Positions 56,883 to 64,000 of a stretch of 64,000 bases of DNA are shown piece after piece. Under the pieces are notes generated by a model that worked only from the letters and a program-made list of their open reading frames with translations, did no database searches and was not told the origin of the DNA. The stretch comes from DSYU01 sp963827605 (GTDB lineage: Bacteria > Chloroflexota > Anaerolineae > Anaerolineales > Anaerolineaceae), in contig CAWHBK010000003.1 in assembly GCA_963827605.1 (NCBI GenBank), forward strand, positions 868,001-932,000. Direction: 5' to 3'. Position numbers and translations under genes: made by a program. Every line of letters begins with the position of its first letter. Position 1 is the stretch's first letter.

Positions 56883-59205
56883 GTGATAACCCCTGAAGAG
56901 CTGAGCGCATTCGCCGATCTCCTTCGCAGCAATATCACCACTGGCGCCATTTCAGGCGAACGGCAGCAAGAACTGCTATTAAGGGGCATCCTCGCGGTGC
57001 TTGAGGAAATTGTGCTGAGTGAGGAGTCCTGCGCAGGACTCCTCGACTCAGCCGTTCTTCACCCATCGCGTTAATCTACGAAGCCGCCGCCAAACACACC
57101 CTGGTTGGGGTGCGCGGACAGGCATTTCAAACGCTGGTGCGGCTGGCCCAGGATGGGCGCGGTGCAGGCAATAGATGCCCTCTACCGCCTGGCCGTGGAA
57201 GAAGGCCTGCCGGCTGCCCGCCAGCGCATCCTCACCCAGGGCTGGCAGCCTGGCCTTCCGGCGCTGCGCGCCCTTTTCGACTGGTTCACCCACCTGGAAG
57301 CGGGTACCCCGTATCCCGAAGAAGGCATCCCCCTTCTGACACAGGCGTATCTTGAAGAAGCCTCACCGGCGCTGCAGCGCCGCCTGGCAGCCACTGCCGC
57401 TCAGGTTCACATGGAAAATTGGGCGCGCATCATTACCGCCGTCCAGGAAGGCGCCGGGCAGTTCCTGCCCGATCTGGTCGAGCGCTACCCCTCCTTCCGC
57501 CCGGCCGAGCGCGCCGTAGCCCTCGCTCAACTCGACCGGCTGGCCCAGGCGGATGACCCGCAGGCCGCCCAAAGCGCGGCGCGGGTTGCGGCGCAGAATG
57601 CGTTGGCGCTGCTCTTCATCCGCCACGAAGAGCCTCGCGCCCGCGAGTTGATCCTTTCCCGCGGCTATCTCCCCCAGGACACCGAACAGCGCGCGCTGTT
57701 CTTCTTCCTGGCGGAGGCATGGCCGCAGTATGCCGCCCTCGACTTTGATCACCACCTGCTGGTCAACGCGTACGAAACCGCCGGGCGCTCGCTGCGCCGC
57801 CGCCTGCTCGAACACAGCCGCCACACCGGGCAACTGGATTGGCTGCGCGGAATGGGCAGCGCGGTTGAGGTGCGCTGGCTGGAAGACCTGACGGATGCCG
57901 ATTGGGATTTGACCATCCGCCGCCTGTCCGAACAGGAAAAGCACCCCGATCTGTGGCGGCTGGCCCAGGTGGCCCCACCGCTGTGGAGCGCATCCATCCT
58001 CGACCGGCTGGCAAAACGCGGCTGGCAGCCCGAAAGCGGTGAAGAGCGCGCGGAATTTGAACGCCTGGTTTCCCTGGCGCGCGCCTGCCTGGCCAGTCCA
58101 TTGGTCCATCCACCCGCTCAAAGCGCTTTACGTGCCGCCCATCGCGGAAGTGACCTACGCTGGCGATGCATCCGAGCGGTAAAATCCTGGCCGCGGGGCG
58201 CAATGACCAGTACATTTTGCGCTGGGATATCTGCCCGAAGGAGACCTGCTCCCCACCCCGCTGATTGGTCCTGCCCCGGTCACCCGCGCGCTGACCTTCA
58301 GCCCGGATGGTGAGCTGCTGGCCAGCGCCTCCGGCGATAACCGCATCCGCGTCTTCCGCCTGGAAAATGCCCAGCTGGTTAAAACCTTTGAAGGCCACCA
58401 GGCCATGATCCGCGCCCTGGCCATCCACCCGGATGGGCGCAGCCTGTACAGCGCCGGGTTTGATGGCAGCATCCGCTTCTGGCGTTTTCCGCACGGTCCC
58501 GAGTTGAACACGCTCCGCCCCGGCCCGGACGAAATCTTTAGCCTGGCGATGAGCGCCACCGGCAGCCACCTGATCAGCGCCGGGGCCGACTGCCTGGTGC
58601 GGGTTTGGACGCTGCCCGAAGGTGTGGCGGCGCGCGAGATGGCCGGCCATACCGACACCATCACCCACCTGGCCGCCAGCCCCACCAGTGAGCTGGTCGC
58701 CAGCGCCGGGCGTGAAGGGTTTATCCGCTTGTGGAACTTTACCAGCGGCGGCCTGGTGCGCTCAATCGAGAATACCACCGGCCCGCTCACCGCCCTGTGT
58801 ATGCACCCCAATGACCAGGTGCTGATTGGCGGAAACAGCAAAGGCACAATCACCCTGTGGAGCCTATCTACCGGGCAGGTAATCGACCAGCTGGCAAGTC
58901 ACCGCCAGCCGATTACCGGTCTGGTGCTCTCCCCGCAGGGCGATGTGCTGTACAGCGCCGACAGCGGCGGGCGCATCAATGTCTGGGATCTGCGTACCTT
59001 TCTGACCATTCGCCTGTCCGGTGAAGTGTCCCACCCGGGCGCGTCCGCCGCGCTGCAGGAGCGCCTCAAGTACCCGCACCTGTCCGCATCTGAAAAGAAA
59101 TGGCTGGACTTTTCCCTCCATCTGGCGCGCTGGCGCCAGCGCTTTGACATCGAGCTGGCTGAGTTCGCGCCCATCCAGGTCGGTGAATTCGACATCGAGC
59201 TGTAG
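56883..59205 (+). CDS. HEAT-repeat/WD40 protein 2 (several frameshifts)
   Basis: Paralogue of the protein at 50679, about 775 residues when joined. The start is GTG 56883 (AAGG upstream). N-terminal repeats give way to a block shared with paralogue 1, EQRALFFFLAEAWPQYAALD, then a WD40 propeller from about residue 430 with blades such as VTRALTFSPDGELLASASGD, IRALAIHPDGRSLYSAGFDG and GFIRLWNFTSGG. The tail RFDIELAEFAPIQVGEFDIE matches the other paralogue. Frames change near 57060, 57160, 58150 and 58240. Its last base touches the MFS start. A palindrome at 57015-57051 is translated in frame. Confidence 0.75.
57015..57051. repeat. 37-bp palindrome inside a coding region
   Basis: CTGAGT-GAGGAGTCCTGC is followed by GCAGGACTCCTC-G-ACTCAG; arms match exactly apart from one extra G. 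It encodes SEESCAGLLDS in frame. It looks like a small palindromic element inserted in the HEAT/WD40 gene. Confidence 0.75.
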
Positions 59206-60522
59206 ATGAGCACCATTACCAACCTTAAAGTGATCCGCTCAAAGATTTTCAGATGGTTTACCGTACCGCAAAGCGCCCCGGAGATGAACCGGATCAACTT
59301 TCGCAACGTGCAAATCGACGCTGTTGGAGTTGGCCTGGCCAGCACGGCCGCGCCATTCCTACCCGTGCTGCTCACCCGCCTGGGAGCAACCACTTTCCAG
59401 GTAACCATGCTCACGTTTATGCCCGCTCTCACCGGCCTGCTGCTGGCTATCCCACTGGGCCAGTTTCTCCAGTCCCGGCGCAACATCGTGCCCTGGTTCA
59501 GCATCGCCCGCCTGACCGTCCTGTCCAGCTATGCTCTGACCGGGATCATCACGATCCTCCTGCCACAAGCGCTGGCCGTCATGGGCATCCTGGGCATCTG
59601 GGCGCTCGCTACTGTTCCCCAGACGGTGGTGAACATCGCCTTCTCAGTGGTGATGAATTCCGTCGCCGGTCCGTCCGGGCGCTACGAGTTGATGACCCAC
59701 CGCTGGTCCGTCCTGGGTTTTACCAACGCGATCACCGCGCTGCTGGCCGGGCAAATTCTCGACTGGCTGCCCTTCCCGCTCAACTATCAGGTTGTTTTTA
59801 TCGCGCTGTCTGTCGGCGGGCTGATCAGCTACTACTTCTCCAGCCAGATCATCCTATCCGATAATCTGCTGTATGAGCATACCCGGCGGCAGTCTATCCG
59901 GCAGGAAGTGCGCGATTACGCGCGGAGTATCTTCAGTGAAAAACCATTCGTCTCATTTGTGGCCAAGCGCTTTGTTTTCCTGACCGGCGCGGCTCTGGCG
60001 GCGCCGCTGCTGCCGATCTACTACGTGCGCACGCTCCACGCCGCGGATTCGTCCATCGCGCTGATCAGTATCGCCGCCAATACCACCGTGATCCTGGGCT
60101 ATTTCTTTTGGATGGGCCAGTCGCGCCGCCGCGGCTCGCAGATTGTGCTCGTCGCCACCACGTTTGGCGGTTCGCTGTTCCCGATCCTGGTCGGGCTAAC
60201 CAGCCATGTGTGGCCGGTGGTCATTTATGCCGGCTTAAATGGCATTTTCACCGCCGGGCTGAACCTGGTGCTGTTTGACGAGTTGATGAAAACCGTCCCG
60301 GTCGAATATAGCGCCAAATTCGTCGCCGCTGCCCAAATGCTGCAATATACATCTTCTATCGCCACCCCGCTGCTGGCGCCCTGGCTGTCCCAATATATCG
60401 GCTTTAGCTTTGCGCTAATCCTGAGCGGAGGCATCAGCCTGATTGGATTTTTGCTGTTTATGATGGATATGTCTTCCCGGGCAACCAAAGCAAAGGCTGC
60501 GCAGGAAGTTACAATAAAGTAG
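59206..60522 (+). CDS. MFS transporter
   Basis: Twelve-helix major facilitator of 438 residues. Helices begin near residue 45 (APFLPVLLTRLGATTFQVTM) and end near 425 (GGISLIGFLLFMMDM). A basic loop (LGQFLQSRRNIVPW) after helix 2 is typical. The N-terminal 40 residues are cytoplasmic. No substrate signature is seen. The ATG follows the HEAT/WD40 stop directly, so the transporter is cotranslated with the chaperone-type operon. Confidence 0.83.
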   Translation: MSTITNLKVIRSKIFRWFTVPQSAPEMNRINFRNVQIDAVGVGLASTAAPFLPVLLTRLGATTFQVTMLTFMPALTGLLLAIPLGQFLQSRRNIVPWFSIARLTVLSSYALTGIITILLPQALAVMGILGIWALATVPQTVVNIAFSVVMNSVAGPSGRYELMTHRWSVLGFTNAITALLAGQILDWLPFPLNYQVVFIALSVGGLISYYFSSQIILSDNLLYEHTRRQSIRQEVRDYARSIFSEKPFVSFVAKRFVFLTGAALAAPLLPIYYVRTLHAADSSIALISIAANTTVILGYFFWMGQSRRRGSQIVLVATTFGGSLFPILVGLTSHVWPVVIYAGLNGIFTAGLNLVLFDELMKTVPVEYSAKFVAAAQMLQYTSSIATPLLAPWLSQYIGFSFALILSGGISLIGFLLFMMDMSSRATKAKAAQEVTIK

Positions 60523-60536
60523 ATTTTGGATAAAAT
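60509..60536 (+). promoter_or_regulatory. Possible promoter for the rhodanese gene
   Basis: TTACAA (60509-60514), 16 bases and TAAAAT (60531-60536). The ATG at 60543 is 6 bases after the -10, so a leaderless mRNA is possible. Confidence 0.4.
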
Positions 60537-60542
60537 ATACCT

Positions 60543-61031
60543 ATGAATCAAAGAAACAATCGATTTTCTGCTCTACAACCCCGGCCGTTGATCCTGATTG
60601 CGATTGGCCTGCTGCTGATGGCGGGCGCGGTGATCTGGCTGATCCTTAACCCGGGCCAACCAAAAGCTGCCGCACCCCGGCCAACCGCCACCAATGATCC
60701 CAACGCGCCTTTTTCGCAAATCCAGCGCGTCCTGCTGGAAGACGCCAAAACGGCTTTTGATCAGAAGTCTGCTGTTTTCATCGATGTTCGCAGCGCGGAA
60801 TCGTACACTACGGCGCATATTCCCGGCGCGCTGAACATTCCGCTGGCCCAGTTGGAGGGCCGCGCCGGCGAGTTGAACCCCCAGGACTGGATCATCACCT
60901 ACTGCACCTGACCCGCTGAAGAATCATCCGCCCGTGCGGCGGAAATCCTGGTTGAAAAAGGTTTCAAACGCGTCGAACCAATTCTGGGCGGTTTCCATGC
61001 CTGGGAAGAGGCCGGCTACCCGGTTGAATAA
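60543..61031 (+). CDS. Membrane-anchored rhodanese with in-frame TGA (selenocysteine candidate)
   Basis: Protein of 162 residues if TGA at 60909-60911 is decoded. One N-terminal helix (LILIAIGLLLMAGAVIWLIL) precedes an extracytoplasmic rhodanese domain (about 60-162: AVFIDVRSAESYTTAHIPGA). The catalytic loop reads ITYCT-(TGA)-PAEESSARAAEIL and continues in the same frame to GFHAWEEAGYPVE. In related proteins the residue here is normally cysteine (YCxCP). A 6-bp stem with a 5-base loop follows the TGA. Selenocysteine fits; a TGC-to-TGA sequence error is the alternative. Reading stops at 60911 otherwise, removing a third of the domain. Confidence 0.75.
60927..60943 (+). promoter_or_regulatory. 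Bacterial SECIS-like stem-loop
   Basis: TCCGCC (60927-60932) pairs with GGCGGA (60938-60943) around loop CGTGC. The loop is 21 bases after the TGA, within the usual range for bacterial selenocysteine insertion elements. Confidence 0.45.
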
Positions 61032-61040
61032 ACCGGTTTA

Positions 61041-61081
61041 TTAAACAGCGGACCCCGGTGCAGCCGGGGTCCGCTGTTTAA
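61041..61081. terminator. Bidirectional terminator with 18-bp perfect stem
   Basis: Arms 61041-61058 and 61064-61081 are exact complements around TGCAG. The stop of the acyl-CoA ligase lies within the right arm. Confidence 0.85.
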
Positions 61082-62761
61082 TTTCGTCCCTCCAGGTGTT
61101 CTCGCACCAGTTCCCGGCGCAGCACTTTTCCGACCAGGGTGCGCGGCAGCGCCTCGCGGAAAACCACCTCTACCGGCACTTTGTAATACACCAGCGCTTC
61201 TTCACACCAGGCGCGGATCTCCTCCGCGCTAACCACTGTCCCTGGACGCAGCACCACCCAGGCCTTGGGCGCCTCGCCGCGGATAGGGTCCGGGATACCG
61301 GCGACACTGGCCTCGAGCACGCCTGGGTGCGCTGGCGATCACCTCTTCGATCTCGCGCGGCCATACCTGGAAGCCGCTCACCTTGATCAGCTCTTTCTTT
61401 CGGTCAACAATATAAAAATAACCGTCCGCGTCCATGCGGGCAATATCGCCTGTGTGCAGCCAGCCGCCGCGCAGCGCCTCCCCGGTCTCCTCCGGGCGGT
61501 TGTGATAGCCCTGCATCACCTGCGGGCTGCGCAGCACCAGCTCCCCGATCGCACCCGGCGGGAGCCGCGTTCTGCCATCCTCCAGGCTGACGATCTGGCA
61601 GTCCACATCCGGCAGAGGCAGGCCGATCGAGCCACTGCGCTTCTCGCCAAACATCGGGTTGCAGTGCGTGGCGGTTGGCGCCTCCGAAAGACCGTAGCCT
61701 TCCATAAGCTTTGCCCCGCTCAGGCTCTCAAAGCGCTCGCGCACCTCTTTAAGCAGTGGCGCGGAACCAGAAATACACGCGCGCACCGAGCGCAGGTTGT
61801 ACTTCCCGGCCTGCACATCCGGATTCTGGTTGATTAGCGCGTACATGCTCGGCACGCCGGGGAAGAAGCTGGCCTGATATTTCTCGATATTGGCCAGCAG
61901 GTCGGGCAGGTTGCGCGGGTCGGGGATCAGCACCATCTTCGCTCCCAACAGGATGCTCACGCTCATCCCTACCACCATCCCATACACGTGATACATCGGG
62001 ATTGCCAGCAGGGCCGTCTCCCGCCCTTCTTCTAACCCGACCAGCCAGCGCCGGAACTGTAGCGAGTTGGCGACCAGGTTGCGGTGCAGCCCAACGGCGC
62101 CTTTGGGGATCCCGGTGGTACCCCCGCTGTACTGAAAAACAGCCACGTCGTCCGCTCCCACCGGGACTGCTGCTCGCGCGCCTGCGGGTTGGCTGGCAAT
62201 CACTTCTCCCAGCCAGCGGTCGCCGGGCGCCAGGGTAAAGCCTGGCGCAGGCTGCGCTGCCTGCCCGCTCGCCCAACCGGTCATCGCGAAAGCATCTTCC
62301 ACCTGGGTCAGGATGATCAAACGCAAGGCGGTTCGCGCCCGGACTACCTGGAGCAGTTCATACACGCTGCTGAGACCAATGAGCACTTCCGCGCCTGCAT
62401 CGGAGACCTGGTATTCCAGCTCGCGCTGCTTGTACTGCGGGTTCATCGCCACAACCACGCCGCCCGCCCTGAGCACCGCATAAAAGGCCAGCACAAACTG
62501 CGGCAGGTTGGGCAAGAACAACCCCACCCGGTCCCCTTTTTTTACTCCCAGCGCCACCAACGCCGCCGCCAGGCGGTCCACCAGGCTGTGCATCTGAACA
62601 TACGTGATTACATCGTCGCGGAACACCGTGCATGGCAGGTTGGGAACCTTACGGGCCGTCTCATCAAAAAAGGTAAACAACGGCACATCCGGATAGTCAA
62701 TTGTTTCCGGTACGCCAGGGTCATATTGGGTTAACCAGGGTCGTTTCAGATCAGTTTCCAT
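61078..62761 (-). CDS. Long-chain fatty acid-CoA ligase (one frameshift)
   Basis: AMP-forming ligase of about 561 residues. The AMP motif is FQYSGGTTGIPKGAV (about 208-222), then GYGLSEAPTATH and the hinge YFYIVDRKKELIKVSGFQVWP. The C-terminal catalytic lysine region PRTLVGKVLRRELV is in another frame. The change near 61336 is one extra G where EEVIASHPGVLEASVAGIPD is expected. It activates fatty acids for beta-oxidation or lipid synthesis. Confidence 0.88.
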
Positions 62762-62875
62762 ATTTGCACCCCATTAGTGGTAATTCTATCAAATTATGGG
62801 TCTGTTCTGGCTTACTTGTATTATCTTGCGGGGCTTTTGGGGGATGCGCGTACCGATCCAAAACACCAGGAGCCA

Positions 62876-62907
62876 GTCCGCGGGACAAATAGTCCGCGGG
62901 ACAAATC
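62876..62907. repeat. Two tandem 16-bp repeats
   Basis: AGTCCGCGGGACAAAT occurs twice back to back, followed by CGTCCCG. Each unit holds the palindrome GTCC-GCG-GGAC. It lies in the 259-base gap between the ligase and the last gene, which otherwise shows only a weak TACAAT (63001-63006). Confidence 0.8.
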
Positions 62908-63020
62908 GTCCCGGTGCTATATGCAAGAAGAAAAGCCTGGGTTTAGAAAGATCAACAAATTCTACGGGTGCAGCGTGGTTTTGCTTCCCCACGAACATGA
63001 TACAATCCTTTCACGCTCCC

Positions 63021-64000
63021 ATGCTAAACACCTCCCCCCGCCCTTCCTGGCTGCCATTCCTGCTCATTGCTGCCGTCTTGTTGAGCCTGGCCGCGTTGTT
63101 CCTGTTTCCTTCGGCCTGGGAATTCCCCATGGACGATACCTACATTCACTTTGTCTACGCGCAGAATCTGGCCGAGCGCGGGCAGCTGTTCTTTAACACC
63201 CCGGGTGAAACCGGCGTCGGCACCACCAGTCTCACCTGGGTGCTGCTGCTGGCCGGAGCGGACCGTCTGGGCGTCCCGCTGCACCTGGCGGCCAAGGTGC
63301 TTGGGCTGCTGTCCCTGGTCGGCGCGGGCTGGGGACTGTACCTGCTGCTGCGCCCGCTATTCGGGTCCTTGCCTGCCCTGGCCCTGGCGCTGCTGGTGAC
63401 CGGCTCAGGTCACATGCTGTGGTTCGCGCTGAGCGGCATGGAAACCGCACTGTTCTTGGCCCTGGGCATCCTGGCACTGCTGCTGTACCGCGACCGCCGC
63501 CCATTCGCGCTGGGCATCACTCTGGGGCTCCTGGCCCTCACCCGCCCGGATGGACTGGCGCTGGCAGCGGCCATGGCGTTGATCGAGTTTGCAAGCTGGT
63601 TTCGTCGCTGCCGGGGCGGGCGGCTGCAAGCGCCGCACCCTATACTCGCCCGCCTGTGGAAAACCACCCTGCCATTCTTGCTTTGCCTCCTGGTATGCGC
63701 GCCCTGGTTCGGCTACCTGCTCTGGCGCACCGGGCACATTCTGCCCACCAGCGCGGTCGGCAAGCAGGTCAGCAGCCTGATCGGCATCCGCCTGGTCGTC
63801 TCGCAGAACCCGGGGCTGGCTTTCCTGGCGCAGTTCCCCGCGCTGGTTTATTTCAGCGCCTGGGCCGGCTACCTGCTGGAGTTCGTGCTGGGCGGCATGG
63901 CCCTGCCTGGGCCTGGCCTGCCGGTCGCCGCTTCTCCAGGCAGCCCGGCCTACACCATCGCCTACCTGGCCATTCTGGGTTGGGCGGTGGTTGTGCTGCC
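63021..64000 (+). CDS. GT-C-like membrane glycosyltransferase (3' end missing)
   Basis: Frame open from ATG 63021 to the window edge, 326 residues so far. At least eight hydrophobic helices are visible. An acidic loop after the first helix (WEFPMDDTYIHFVYAQNLAE) resembles the DD/ED motif of GT-C enzymes, and LLALTRPDGLALAAAM is seen in the same superfamily (GT87/arabinofuranosyltransferase-like). It probably uses a polyprenyl-linked sugar on the outer face. Family assignment is general because the C-terminus is absent. Confidence 0.75.
   Translation, partial: MLNTSPRPSWLPFLLIAAVLLSLAALFLFPSAWEFPMDDTYIHFVYAQNLAERGQLFFNTPGETGVGTTSLTWVLLLAGADRLGVPLHLAAKVLGLLSLVGAGWGLYLLLRPLFGSLPALALALLVTGSGHMLWFALSGMETALFLALGILALLLYRDRRPFALGITLGLLALTRPDGLALAAAMALIEFASWFRRCRGGRLQAPHPILARLWKTTLPFLLCLLVCAPWFGYLLWRTGHILPTSAVGKQVSSLIGIRLVVSQNPGLAFLAQFPALVYFSAWAGYLLEFVLGGMALPGPGLPVAASPGSPAYTIAYLAILGWAVVVL

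Overview
The window reads as the chromosome of a free-living bacterium, most likely Chloroflexota close to Anaerolineae. This is an inference from gene content, not from a marker gene. Supporting it are many TP-rich linkers joined to LysM, zinc-ribbon or NBR1-type Ig domains, two Tat-type L,D-transpeptidases, several glycoside hydrolases, and Ycf46 and Ycf35 homologues outside any photosynthesis context. No rRNA, tRNA or CRISPR array was seen. Intergenic gaps are short and many convergent gene ends share long perfect hairpins.

0-16 kb, envelope and housekeeping: the end of a NarL/FixJ-type two-component system, two small membrane proteins, a CAP-LysM3 surface protein, a membrane diguanylate cyclase, a secreted subtilase with a WNSVG repeat tail, a lipoprotein, two L,D-transpeptidase paralogues flanking an orphan phage-type Bet/RecT annealase, HemW, a zinc-ribbon/LysM protein and thioredoxin reductase. 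16-28 kb: class III aminotransferase, cysteine synthase, GH38 alpha-mannosidase, a multicopper oxidase, a three-gene type III polyketide synthase cluster (synthase, flavin reductase-like protein, methyltransferase), a GH130 enzyme and a YddG-like exporter.

29-45 kb, carbohydrate use: GH78 rhamnosidase, GH2 beta-mannosidase, a GT-C glycosyltransferase, a LacI repressor with a probable self-operator, TIM-barrel isomerases, a DUF5054/GH38-like enzyme, a VOC protein, a GH10 xylanase and an SMP-30 lactonase. With the GH38 and GH130 enzymes these fit mostly intracellular processing of mannose-, rhamnose- and xylose-containing oligosaccharides. 45-49 kb holds a LysM protein, two small unknown proteins and a tungsten/molybdenum aldehyde:ferredoxin oxidoreductase.

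49-61 kb is the most unusual part. A tightly packed plus-strand operon encodes a Ycf46-type AAA+ ATPase, a HEAT/WD40 protein, a GrpE-like factor next to or fused with an Hsp70, a DUF1257 (Ycf35) protein, a DUF2997 protein, a small radical SAM protein, a second HEAT/WD40 protein and an MFS transporter. It looks like a dedicated protein-remodelling or maturation system that I cannot match to a described pathway. Just after it is a membrane-anchored rhodanese whose frame contains one TGA at an expected cysteine, followed by a small stem-loop, so it is a selenoprotein candidate. The window ends with an acyl-CoA ligase and a GT-C-like membrane protein cut by the edge.

Many genes, especially from 46.7 to 59 kb, are broken by single-base indels while conserved sequence continues in another frame. 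I read these mainly as assembly errors and give each such gene as one feature.
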